Below, in pieces: positions 45,079-55,705 of a stretch of DNA of 64,000 nt. The position numbers were made by a program, and so were the translations under genes. This DNA comes from Plantago ovata (Eukaryota > Streptophyta > Magnoliopsida > Lamiales > Plantaginaceae), in contig CM051458.1 in assembly GCA_028274465.1 (NCBI GenBank), positions 18,181,566 through 18,245,565 of the forward strand, in the 5' to 3' direction. The stretch's first letter is position 1, and each line of letters begins with the position of its first letter. A model generated the notes under the pieces. The model had not been told where the DNA came from. It worked only from the letters and a program-made list of their open reading frames with translations, and ran no database searches.

Positions 45079-47234
45079 CTAACTTTTCTTCTTGAGGGTA
45101 CTAGACTTCCCCTTCACTGATCTCCCTCTCATGCCTCGATCCTGTGAATAAGAATGAACATAGACATTAAGACCACTGTAGTTAATAGTGTTAGAAGTAT
45201 CGGGTGATCAGGTGGATCAGATATGGCCTGCAACACATGTTGCTTGCCATCCACTTCAATAGTGCAAGTTCTTTGGTAGATGTCCATTACGGAGCATAGC
45301 TTAGTCAAGAACGTTCTCCCTAATAGAATGACATCCTCTATCCCAAGTGTAGACGCCGACATAACTACAAAATCGGTGTATACAGAAGCTTCACCAATCT
45401 TGACCAATACATTCTTCACAACGCCTTCGGGTTTCACAAGGGATCCATCCGCCAGTTGTACAATAGCCTTATGCACAAATAGTTTTCCAAGATTACTCTT
45501 CTCGAAAACATTCAAGGGGAGCACATTAGAGTAGGATCCCGTGTCTAGTGTGGCACGGACATCTTCAAGTCCCCCAATCCCGATCTTAACATCGAAACTT
45601 TTAGGGAGTGACTCTGGATCCTCTTGAGGGAGTGACTCGGGATCCTCTTGCTCTTCTTCACACTTGTCAGTACCAAGGTAATTCTCTTCTTCCTCGACCT
45701 GTGGGGGCATTTCCCTCTTGCAACTCCCGCACTTAGAAACCATCTTGATGGTGATTTCGACAGGTAGATCACCCACCAAGGTAAATGACGTCGACTTCTC
45801 AGTGTTGCTAGGTAGCTTGCCTTGCTCCCTACTTGCTCCTCGGTCGATCAATTCTTGCATATTTTGATGGGCAAGCCTAGTGCTCTCTTCCAACCTATCA
45901 AGCCTTGCCCTAGTCTTCTCAGAATCTTCTTCATAACGTTTGAGAAATCTTTGGGTGTGATCAACCATCTTTTGCAAGTTCTCCATCAGTTGAGCCGTCT
46001 TCGACTTCGGTGGCTCTTTCGGAGCGGGGTTTTCGCAGTGATCATTACCATAGTTTAGCCTACTACGGTCTTGGTTAGGGCCATAAGTTTGGTTAGCCGG
46101 TGCATATCCTTGATTGTTTCGGAATCCTCTTCTCCAAAATCTACCTTGAGGATTCCTACCGTCTTGTCCGTAGCAAAGGCTTCCTCTTCGCCTCCTCGAG
46201 CCTAGTTGCCATCATCATACGCAAGCTCCGATCTACACATATGAGTTCCATGTCCATAGTTCTTGCATATTCGGCATACTTCGTTCGAAACAGTTGTTCC
46301 AGTGGCGCTCTTGAGGACTTGCTTCAATTCGTTGGTAAAGCACTCGAATTGATCCCCATTCCCCCTATACATAGGGGCTTCTTGAGTCGGTGGAGCTTCA
46401 GGTCCACGTCTCCTAACCATTTCTCTTGGGTCCTTGAACTGCGAACCCTTAGCAAGCCTTTCGAAAACTGCCCAGACGGCTTCTGCGGTTTCCTCCCAAA
46501 TATTGCCTCGGCATTGGAAATCCACCACTTGTTGGTTCTCGAAGGTTAGTCCATTGTAGAAGTGTTGGACTAGGTCAGAAAGCTCAAAACCATGGTGAGG
46601 GAACTTGTTCGTGAGATCTTGGAACCTCTCAAACGCGGTGTAGATGGTCTCATCATAGTCCTGCTTGAATCCAGTGATTTGCGCCTTTAGCGCTGTAGTC
46701 AAGGTGTGAGGGAAGTATTTTTCCATGAAAGCTGAAAAAACCTTTTCCCAAGTGTCCAGCAAGCCTGCTGGTAGAGAACTCAACCATGATTTGGCTCTGT
46801 CGCCAAGTCCCATAGCAAAAACCTTCATCCTTAACTCATTTGTTCTTATTTCAGCTCCGGGTCGTGGGAGTTGGTTGACAAAATCATCGATATCGTGCAA
46901 GTACCCCCATCAAATCTTCCCTTGATAAGCCATAAAACCTCGGAAGTTGTTGGAATGCGTGGTTCTTGATTTCCAGATCTCGGGTTGCAGACGAAAGAAC
47001 AATCGCCGGTCCCCTCATACGATCCTTAGTGGGTTGAACCCATGCTTTCAGTGGTCTAGCTTTTGCCATTCCGTCGATTTCCTTGAAAAGACTGTGTAGA
47101 GATTCAGAGAAATCGGTATCCTCTATTTCTTCTAGTGCACGCCTTTGAAGTAGTCGCCTTCTTTGGTGGTAGACTCTGTCGATCTCAGCAATTGAATCAG
47201 CAAGTGGTGTTCCTTCAGATCGTGTATGCGGCAT
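45079..47234 (-). pseudogene. gag-protease region of E3
   Basis: Opens MPHTRSEGTPLADSIAEIDR at 47234. Retrotrans_gag core (WEKVFSAFMEKYFPHTLTTA, FKQDYDETIYTAFERFQDL), a complete CCHC zinc knuckle (CRICKNYGHGTHMC), a coiled-coil linker (RYEEDSEKTRARLDRLEE), an acidic stretch with a repeated QEDPESLP, and a protease with DTGSYSNVLPLNVFEKS and DVILLGRTFLTKL. It ends KGKSSTLKKKS. The hairpin at 45019-45034 follows the stop. Gag forms the particle and the protease matures it; no polymerase follows. Broken in about three places. Confidence 0.85.
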
Positions 47235-47358
47235 ACATTATCTGTATCAGACTAGGAAAGCAGTATCAGAGAGAGATTAAAAAGGAAAAATAAAACTAAT
47301 AGAATTAGGAATCGAAAGCTGAAAATATAAACAAATTAAACAGAAAAAAGGAGTATAG

Positions 47359-47376
47359 TCCCCGACAACGGCGCCA
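47359..47376 (-). promoter_or_regulatory. primer binding site of E3 (tRNA-Asp type)
   Basis: Element-strand TGGCGCCGTTGTCGGGGA, the same single mismatch to tRNA-Asp as in E1. Confidence 0.85.
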
Positions 47377-47379
47377 ATT

Positions 47380-48671
47380 TGATGAATGCGCTGGTGTCGT
47401 GTTCCAACGCGAACGAATCAAATAATTTTGTTATTTAGCCAAAGGCAATCCACAACCACAACGAAAACCGTAGTGTAGCAGTAGAATGACCTCGAGTGTC
47501 GTTCTCTCAGGACTATAACTAGCTTTATCAAATCTAATTTAGAATATAAAAACAGTAGACGGGATAGCAAAGATTTTTCTAACAGATAATGGCGATTGGT
47601 GATAGTATGATCCTTCAAAGCATAACGGGTCAATAATCATGCGTAAATTCCTCGGTCTTGCATGGAGATCTTTGATCAATCCAATGTCCTGTTGCAATTA
47701 TTAAGCACTACGAAGATAAAGATACCGACAAGTCAATCATTATTTTCCTATTGTGTTCCATAATTATTCAACACTACGAAGATATAGATGCGTATAGGTC
47801 GACGAGGGTTCAATTGTGCATAATAATTAATACAACATACGAGAATTTAGGCTTAGCCTGATCAACGAAATAAAGCAATAACACGGAGTATAATGCGCGA
47901 TATAGCCATTAGCATGATTATCTTCCCTTCGCTAAGAATTCACATACTACCACCAATGATAAGTTTAGCTACTCATAATAGGCATGCAATCAATAGAAAT
48001 CATAGAAGAAAACATGTTGAAAGATATAATAAAATAAGTAGAATAAACTGTAAGATACAATGTTACCGAAGGTTGTCAATCTCCGAAGAATTGCGATCCT
48101 ACAAGCTCCAAACTGCTATGAAAAAGTGTCTCCTAAGTTACGGACCCCCAGAACAGGCTCTGGGAAGTCCCTCCCTAAAACTACAGAGAAAGGTGAGAGA
48201 GAAGGCTTGGAAAAGTATAAATTTCGGAGAAAAACTGAGGCAACTATATATAGGCTTCGAATAAGTGTGGGGCGATTCGCCCGGCGATTCGCCCCACATC
48301 TAGGGCGGTTCGCCCCGGAGAAAATATCGCGGAATTCCGTGTTTCGACGCGTTTTTTGATTTCTTCCCCTTTTCGGACTCGGTTTCTGACTTCTAGTGGC
48401 CTTCTTACCTCCAGGTTCAACCCCTAGACTCCAAATCCTATCCGGAAACCTTCAGATACTCCAAATAGGCTTCTGGAACACCAATTCCTTGTCAACTACA
48501 ATATAATTGCCCGGAAATCCTCGATTTTCAACCAAAACCTGTAAAATAAAATCTAAAGGGAAACGTGACACTATTCTAAAAAAATGCACTAAAATATAGC
48601 TAAATTAGCATAGACGATAGCTAAAATAGGTGAAAAAGACTCAAATGAAAGTGTAAAATACACATTCATCA
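47380..48671 (-). repeat. E3 5' LTR
   Basis: 1292 bp from TGATGAATGC to ACATTCATCA, with palindromes at 48268-48318 beside TATATATAG, followed by the ATGAT duplication. Confidence 0.9.
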
Positions 48672-48676
48672 ATGAT

Positions 48677-48926
48677 CATACTATCACTGACTTCCATCAT
48701 ATTGATAAGAAAAATTTGTGCTTTGCTTGATTACTGATTTATAGTTTAAGTTAAATTTGATAAAGCTAGTTATAGTCCTTAGAGATCGACACTCGAGGTT
48801 ATTTAACTTCTACAATACGTGCCTTGGTTTTCGTTGTAGTTGTGAATTGTCATTGGCTAAAAACAAATTTATTTGATTAATTGAGTCTGACAATCTCGTT
48901 CATCAAATTGGCACCGTTGCCGGGGA
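48677..48926 (+). repeat. E4 5' LTR end and primer binding site
   Basis: LTR continuation after E3, ending CTCGTTCATCA at 48905; the tRNA-Asp-type primer site is at 48909-48926, with one mismatch at a position different from that in E1 and E3. Confidence 0.82.
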
Positions 48927-49075
48927 CTATACTTCTTTTTTCTCTTTAGCTTATTTGTATTTTCAGCACTCAATTCTCAGAGTTAGTAGTTAAATTGTTT
49001 CCATAATTTTGCGATTTCTAACAGGACTAATTTTCAGTTTTGAGTTACTCCTGTTCGAGATATTCAGGTTCCGTG

Positions 49076-50905
49076 ATGGATCGTCCACTGCTAAAATCAT
49101 GGGTTCAACCCAACAAGGACCGAATGAAGGGTCCAGCGATTGTCCTTTCGCCTGCGACTCGTGACTTGGAAATCAAAAACCACATATTCTAGCAACTCCC
49201 GAGGTTCTATGGCTTGGCTAGGGAAGACGTGATAGGGTATTTGGATGATATCGATAACTTCGTCAACCAACTCCCAAGACCGGGCACGAAGGTGACGGAT
49301 GGCGAGCTGAGAATGAAGGTGTTTGCGATAGGGCTTGGCGATAAAGCCAAGGCATGCTTAGGCTCTCTGGAAGCCGGATCACTAGACACCTGGGCCAAGG
49401 TGTTTTCTACTTTTATGGAGAAATATTTTCCCCATACTTTGAATACCGCGCTGAAGGCGCAAATCAGTGGTTTCAAGCAAGACTATGATGAGACCATCTA
49501 CACTGCTCTCGAGAGTTTCAAGGACCTCATGAATAAGTGCCCACACCATGGTTTTGAGCTTTCGGATCTTGTCCAACACTTCTAAAATGGACTCACTTGT
49601 GAGAATCAGCAAGTGGTGGATTTTCAATGCCGTGGTAATATCTGGGAGGAGACCGTCGAGGATGTGTGGGCGTGTTTCGAAAGGTTTGCTAAGGGATCTC
49701 AGTTCAAGGATCCAAGAGAAATGGTTAGGAGGCGTGGACCTGAGGCTCCACCAAACAAGGAGATCCCAATGCATGAAGTGAGTGGGGATCGGTTTGAGTG
49801 CTTCGCCAATGAGATGAAACAAGTTCTCAAGAGCTCAGCTGGAAAACTCTCTCTAATGAAGTTTTCCGGCTATGCAAGAACTATGGGCATGGGGCTCATA
49901 TGTGCAAGTCTGATTTGGTCAATGATAGTGTTTACTGGGTAGACCGTAGTAATCGCAACTACGGAAACGACCACCGTGGAAATCCTGCTGAAGCATCTCA
50001 ATCCAAGTCTGCGACTCTCTTTGATAAATTACAGAAATTGGTCGATTCCACCCAAGGTTTTCTTAAGCGTTATGAAGAAGATTCGGAGAAGACAAGGGCG
50101 AGACTTGATCAGTTGGAGGCAAGCACTAGGCTTGCTCATCAAAAGATGCAAGAGTTGATTGACCGTGGAGCAAGTAGGGAGCAAGGGAAGTTGCCTAGCA
50201 ACACTGAGAAGTCGATGTCCATTACATTGGTTCATGATCTTCCTGTTGAGATCACTATCAAGAAATTTGCTAAATGTGAGTGTTGCAAGGATGGTGAGCC
50301 CCCACTAGCCAAGGAAGAAGAGAAGGACCTTGGTTTTAATGTTAGCGATGAGGAGCAAGAAGATCCTGAGCCAATTCCTGAAAGTTTCGATGTTAAGGTT
50401 GGGATTGGTGAACTTGAAGATGTTCGTGCTTCACTAGATACGGGATCTTACTCGAATGTCCTCCCTATGAATGTGTTTGAGAAGAGTGGCCTTGGAAAGC
50501 TTTTGGAGCATAAGGCTATTGTGCAACTTGCGGATGGATCCTTTGTACGACCCGAAGGCATTGTGAAGAACGTATTGGTTAAGATTGGTGAAGATTCTGT
50601 ATACACCAACTTTATTGTGATGCCGGCGTCTACTCCTGGGATGGGTGATGTTGTTCTATTGGGGCGAACATTCTTCACTAAGCTACGCTCCAGTAATCGA
50701 CATCTACCGAAGAACTTGCACCATCGAGGTGGATGGCAAGCAACATGTGTTGCGAGCCATATCTGATGCTAGTCCTCACTTCAATGCTTCTCATTCTATT
50801 AACTACTTTGGTCTTGCTGTATATGTACATTCTCATTCTCAGGTACTAGGTATGAGGAAGAGATCAATGAAGGGGAAGTCTAGTACCCGTAAGGACAAGA
50901 ACTAA
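49076..50905 (+). pseudogene. gag-protease region of E4
   Basis: The likely start is MDRPLLKSWVQPNKDRMKG, which lacks about 60 N-terminal residues found in E1, E3 and E6. Gag core (WAKVFSTFMEKYFPHTLNTA, FKQDYDETIYTALESFKDL), a knuckle region, a coiled-coil linker (RYEEDSEKTRARLDQLEA) and a protease (DTGSYSNVLPMNVFEKSGLG, MGDVVLLGRTFF). Ends KGKSSTRKDKN. The shorter start could be a subfamily trait or a deletion. Broken in about three places. No polymerase. Confidence 0.8.
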
Positions 50906-50951
50906 AGAGCGAGAAGAAGTCGAGTCAGAGACTCTTTATACAATGGCGCTA

Positions 50952-51235
50952 TCCGGGAGGCAACCCGGAGTTTTATTACTTTTTGCATTGCATGCATATT
51001 TATTTTGAGCATGTCATTGTATTTTATTTTATGTTTTCGTATGTTTTTGGTGATAAAATAAGTTTTAAGATGGTAATTTGGCGGTTTTGGGAGAAAAAGG
51101 ACACCTCCAGGAGTCTGGAGATGCCAGGCGAAACGCCCCCCACCTGGGGCGATTCGCCTGGCAAGTCCAGAACGCCTGGGGTGTTCTGGACACCCTAGGC
51201 GAATCGCTCCCCACCTAGGGCGGTTCGCCCCGGGT
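50952..51235 (+). promoter_or_regulatory. E4 post-gag hairpin and GC palindrome array
   Basis: TCCGGGAGGCAACCCGGA at 50952-50969, then an array of CGATTCGCC-type palindromes with CCAGAAC/GTTCTGG inverted repeats at 51122-51235. The array is kept although the ORF2 it would precede is missing. Confidence 0.5.
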
Positions 51236-52861
51236 GTCCAAAAACCCGGGTATCCGGATTTTCGTCCGGAGACCCGATTTTCTTCCTCTATGTTAAGTTA
51301 TTAATCTTTTTTGCTTCTTTTATCACCTGTTTGGTTTTTCACGAGTTTTCTTGAGTCCTATAGGTTACAGGTACAAGTTAGCTCTCACCTTAAATCCACT
51401 TTCGACGTTCGGGACGAGCGATGACGTTCAGGTTTGGGGGGGGAGGGTTATCGCTGGCTATCTCTATACTTGTTTTGCTTATGATAAACTCGTGAAACCC
51501 TTTGTTTGCATTTGCATTTGCACATTTACCGCTTTCTTAGTATTTAGTTGCATACACTACATTCATCCTAGTATAGTTTTGCATGTTTTTATGTGAAGTT
51601 TTTTATTGGGTAGATTAACTAGTCATGACCTTTGACCATGCGTTTCATCTCTATGAATTTGTTTGAGATTTTTCTCGCTTGGCTTGTCACATTTATATAT
51701 GCACTTAGTTAAGCTTGGTAGTCTCGACATCACTTAGTGGTGTTTTCTCTACTGCGGTTCACGAAAGTCTTTATAATAAGATGATGCATGTTAGAGTCTT
51801 GTGGTTGTTCTCCCGTGTAATTATGTACCAAAGAGGCAACAAGTCTTCACCTTGCTTTGAGATTGCTAAATGCCTAGGAAGGAGGTAGTGTGAGATTGTG
51901 TGATCCTTTGTTTGAAACCTATTCTAACGAATAGGTTTGGGGAGGGGGTTATGTTGTCATTATCATTATGACTTGTTTTTCGATTTTGAGTGTTGTGAGT
52001 TTGTTTTCCTTTTTCGTAAAGTTTGTGCTCCAACCTATTCTTTCGAATAGGTTTGGGGAGGTCCTTTGTGAGTCGTTGTAATTTCAGTTTTGTTGTGCTA
52101 CTGCTGGCTATATACAAAAAAAAAAGAAAAGAAAAAAAAAGGAAAAAAAATCGGAAAAAAAAAAGAAAAAAGAAAAAATTCCAGGAAAAAGAAAAAAATC
52201 TGGAAAAGAAAAAAGAAAAAAAGAAAAGACCCCAAGAAAGCAAAGAAGGGTCCAAAGAAAGCCAAAAAGCAGTTTAGCAAAGTGCTTGTCTCGTTTTGCA
52301 ATTCTTGTAATGTTCGTAATCGAGTTGTAAAATGTGTCTTTTGTTTGTTTGAGTGTCATCTGTTCTAGACCACCCTCGTCCTGCCATTGAGGAAGTGGTG
52401 GTAGTTTATGACTTTGCTTGAGAGATGGGTAGAATAGGGGAGTGTGAACTTTTAGGGAACCCTCCTTCGTTTGATGAGAGCCAGTATTGGTTCGACCTCT
52501 TTGAGGAAAGTCTTAACTTGGTGAACAGCAGTAAGTCCTCAGTTTCATAGGCACGGGACAACCATTCGTATTTTAACATGTTTCATTACGTCGTCACTGA
52601 CTAGGTCCAGGTAGAGAATGTTACGAGAGACTATCTTGTTTAACATAGTGCATATGTGAATGTGTATGAGTCAATCGAGGCATTCTTCAACCAATATCCA
52701 TGTTATGATTTGTATGGACTTTGTTCATAAGTTTTTGATAGATTCAATAGATTAGTTTATTTCATTTGGCATGAGACTCCCCTTTGTGTGTTGCATTGTT
52801 TTTTTTGCGTTAGAGTCTAGCTAGTTGCTTGAGGATAAGCAAATGTTCGGTTTAGGGAGTT
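51236..52861 (+). other. E4 3' noncoding region
   Basis: 1.6 kb without a credible gene. It has hairpins at 51916-51937 (loop TAAC) and 52032-52053 (loop TTTC) with perfect 9-bp stems, each followed by TTTGGGGAGG. A purine tract at 52115-52260 gives a lysine-rich frame. The TTGCTTG hairpin and polypurine tract (GTTTAGGGAGTT) end it. Confidence 0.7.
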
Positions 52862-53310
52862 AAACGTAGAAAAATAGGCAAACTATATATAGAGTTCGGA
52901 AACGCACGGGGCGAACCTGCCCCAGACGCCGGGCAATTCGCCCCACGTCCCAGGCGATTCGCCTGGGACTTCCAGATCGACTTGAGTGAGATTTTAGTCT
53001 TCTTTTCCTTTTCGGACTCGGATTTTGCCTTCTAGTGACCTTTAAGCCTTGAAACTCGTCCCCTAGGCTGTAAATCTCATCAGGAACCTTCTAGAGACTC
53101 CACGAATGTCCTCGAAACACCAAAACCTCGTCCACTTCATCAATATTGCCCATAAAAACACATTTTTCACCTAAAACCTGAAAAATGCAAAGAAAAGGGA
53201 AACGTCACACTATTCTAATAAAATGCACTAAAATATAAGCTAAATTAACATAGAGGATAACTAAATTGGTGAAAAAGACTCGAATGAAAGTGTAAAATAC
53301 ACGTTCATCA
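52862..53310 (-). repeat. inverted, truncated Tat-like LTR fragment (E5)
   Basis: 449 bp of minus-orientation LTR, from just before the TATATATAG box to the outer end ACGTTCATCA. It includes palindromes (52905-52975). At a rough 75-80% identity to the other LTRs it is the most divergent one here. It joins the E4 polypurine tract on the left and copia #2 on the right. Confidence 0.75.
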
Positions 53311-54233
53311 ATCTTCTAGCAACCATAATAACCTTCTTTGTCCCAAAGTCTATAAGTTTACATTCATCACTTTTGATTTTGATGAAGTATCCTTTATCAG
53401 CGAACTGACTCATGCTGAAAAGGTTAAACTTAAGATTTTTGACATAAAGAACTCCCGAAATGGTAATGCATCCTAACTTCACGTCACCATAACCTTTTGT
53501 AGAACCAAAGTCTCCACCAACAAACCTTATTATTGGACCTTTATACCATCGTCTATAGTTTATAAGGTTTTTCTTGTTGTCCGTCATGTGCTTTCCACAA
53601 CCACTGTCAAAGTTCCAGATTGCATTGTTTGTCTCCGTGGCTGAAGTCTGCACAATCAAGAGCAAACAAGTTAATTATCCAATATTGGATGTCCACTAAC
53701 ATGTTCAAGAAAGCGTCCAGTGGAAACCCAAGTTTTTAGTTTTTCAACTTGACTTGTTTTCTACTTGCTGAGGAGCTAGAAGGTTTTGAGCCGAAAGACT
53801 TTTGATTAGTGCTGATCAAATCCACTTTCTGATGTGGTGTCTTGCTCGGTTGACCTTTTTGCTGAACATACTTTTCAATAAGTTCTTTTCTGGCAAGGTT
53901 CCTTCTAGTCCTAGCGTTTTGAGTTTTGTCAGAACTCTTAGGCTTGGTTTTATTCATCTCTTTGAAGTATCTTTGCTGACTTTGCTTATACTCATGAAAA
54001 AGTTGACTTTGCTTGGTTTTGAAACCAAGTCCACGTTTCGGAGAATGCTGAGCTTTTGTCTCAGCAACCTTACTTGATTCAGGTTTGTCAGCAAAGGTCT
54101 TCTAATTACTTTTAGTAATCTTGCCTTTAGACTTAACAAATTGCTTTTCAGTAACTTGTTTGGCGGAATGCTTTACAACATCCTTTTTCTTAACAGTTTG
54201 CTTTTCAGCAATCTGTTTTCCTTTTAAAGTCTT
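53311..54233 (-). pseudogene. copia #2 protease and C-terminal gag
   Basis: Protease with FDSGCGKHMT and LFSMSQFADKGY, preceded on the element strand by the Lys/Ser-rich gag tail (KTPHQKVDLISTNQKSF). It ends at E6, whose GTCTT target duplication occupies 54229-54233. Confidence 0.85.
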
Positions 54234-54584
54234 TGATGAATGTGTATTTTACACTTTCATTCGAGTCTTTTTCACCTATTTTAGCTATCTTCTATGTTAA
54301 TTTAGCTATATATTAGTGCATTTTATTAGAATAGTGTCACGTTTCCCTTTAGTTTTTTTTTTACAGGTTTTGGTTGAAAAACGAGGTTTTTCGGGCAATT
54401 ATATTGAAGTTGACAAGAAATTGGTGTTCCAGAAGCCTAATTGGAGTATCTGAAGGTTTCCGGATAGGATTTGAAGTCTAGGGGTCGAATCTGGAGGTTA
54501 GAAGGCCACTAGAAGTCAGAAACCGAGTCCGAAAAGAGGAAGAAATCCAAAAACGCGTCGAAAACGCGCAAAATCCTGAATTTT

Positions 54585-54690
54585 ACTCCCAGGCGAATCG
54601 CCCGGGATGTGGGGCGAATCGCCCCACACCAGGCGACTCGCCCGGTGTGTGGGTCCCTTCGCCCCACACTAATTCGAAGCCTATATATAG
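54585..54690 (+). promoter_or_regulatory. E6 LTR promoter: GC palindromes plus TATA box
   Basis: Palindromes (GGGGCGAATCGCCCC, GGCGACTCGCC) end about 20 bp upstream of CTATATATAG. The arrangement recurs in every LTR here and is the most likely RNA start region. Confidence 0.65.
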
Positions 54691-55084
54691 TTGCTCAGTT
54701 TTTCTCCGTTTTTCATACTTTTCCAGACCTTCTCTCTCACCTTTCTCTGTAGTTTTAGGTAGGAACTTCCCAGAGCCTGTTCTGGGGGTTCATAGCTTAG
54801 GAGACACTTTTTCATAGCAGTTTGGAGCTTGTAAGATCGCGATTCTTCGGAGACTGACAACCTTCGGTAACATTGTATCTTACAGTTTTTCTACTTATTT
54901 TTATATATCTTTCAACATGTTTTCTTCTATGATTTCTGTTGATTACATGACAACTATGAGTAGCTAAACTTATCGTTGGTGGTAGTATGTGAATTCTTAG
55001 CGAAGGGTTGATAATTATGCTAATGGCTATATCGCGCATTATACTCCGTGTTATTGCTTTATTTCTTTGATCTTTCAAAATCTC

Positions 55085-55260
55085 TATCTTCGTATTGTTG
55101 ATTAATTATTGCACACAATTGGACAATTATTTGGTCTTCGACCTATCTAGATTTATATCTTCTTAGTGTTGAATAATTACGGAACACAATTGGACAATTA
55201 TTTGGTCTTCGACCTACCTATATCTATATCTTCGTAGTGTTTGATAATTACAACAGGACA
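55085..55260 (+). repeat. 71-bp tandem repeat in E6 5' LTR
   Basis: Unit starts (TATCTTCGTA or TATCTTCTTA) at 55085, 55156 and 55227, each with GTGTTGA-like sequence, and two with GGACAATTATTTGGTCTTCG. About two and a half units; the same in the 3' LTR near 62125-62300. Confidence 0.75.
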
Positions 55261-55563
55261 ATTCATTGATCAAAGATCTCCATGCAAGACCGAGGAATTT
55301 ATGCATGATTATTTAGCCGTTATGCTTTGAAGGACCATACTATCACCAATCTCCATTATCTGTTAGAAAACCCTTTGCTATACCGTCTGCTGTTTTTATA
55401 TTCTTTTATTAAATTAGATAAAGCTAGTTATAGTCCTTAGAGATCGACACTCGAGGTTATTCTACTGCTACACTACGGTTTTCGTTGTAGTTGTGAATTG
55501 CCTTTGGCTAAATAACAAATTTATTTGACTGCTTGTACCACGACATCCACGCGTTCGTCAAAT

Positions 55564-55581
55564 TGGCGCCGTTGCCGGGGA
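55564..55581 (+). promoter_or_regulatory. primer binding site of E6 (tRNA-Asp)
   Basis: TGGCGCCGTTGCCGGGGA, an exact complement of the plant tRNA-Asp 3' end, 3 bp after the LTR. Confidence 0.92.
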
Positions 55582-55705
55582 CTATACTCCTTTTTTCTGT
55601 TTAAATTGTTTATATTTTCAGCATTCAATTCCTAATTCTAGTCGTTTTAGTTTTCCTTTTTAATCTCTATCTGATACTGCTTTCCTAGTCTGTTACAGAT
55701 AGTTT

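Larger units (their letters stand above)
35783..48671 (-). mobile_element. Tat/Athila-like non-autonomous gypsy element E3
   Basis: Minus strand, flanked by ATGAT on both sides (35778-35782 and 48672-48676), inserted in the 5' LTR of E4. LTRs are 35783-37060 and 47380-48671. The interior is present in part twice: 37700-41641 and 41742-45690 are near-identical and separated by a gap, so the real element is probably about 8.9 kb. Gag and protease are present, then the hairpin, GC palindromes, leader intron, ORF2 of plant-transposon-protein type and the 3' hairpin region. No polymerase or integrase. The LTRs differ by a few percent in the parts compared, implying an age of roughly one to two million years. 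The coding parts are broken in several places, more in the left-of-gap and right-of-gap ends. Confidence 0.9.
48677..52861 (+). mobile_element. Tat-like non-autonomous gypsy element E4
   Basis: Plus strand. Rest of the 5' LTR (48677-48905), primer site TGGCACCGTTGCCGGGGA (48909-48926), gag-pro (49076-50905), post-gag hairpin (50952-50969), GC palindromes (51122-51235), 3' noncoding region and polypurine tract (to 52861). It lacks ORF2, its leader and its intron. The expected plus-orientation 3' LTR is absent; an inverted LTR fragment follows instead. It is more diverged than E1, E3 and E6, so it is probably an older subfamily. Coding parts are broken in about three places. Confidence 0.8.
54234..55560 (+). 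repeat. E6 5' LTR
   Basis: 1327 bp, TGATGAATGTG...GCGTTCGTCA. Palindrome block 54585-54665, TATATATAG box 54682-54690, and a 71-bp tandem repeat at 55085-55260. Confidence 0.95.
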
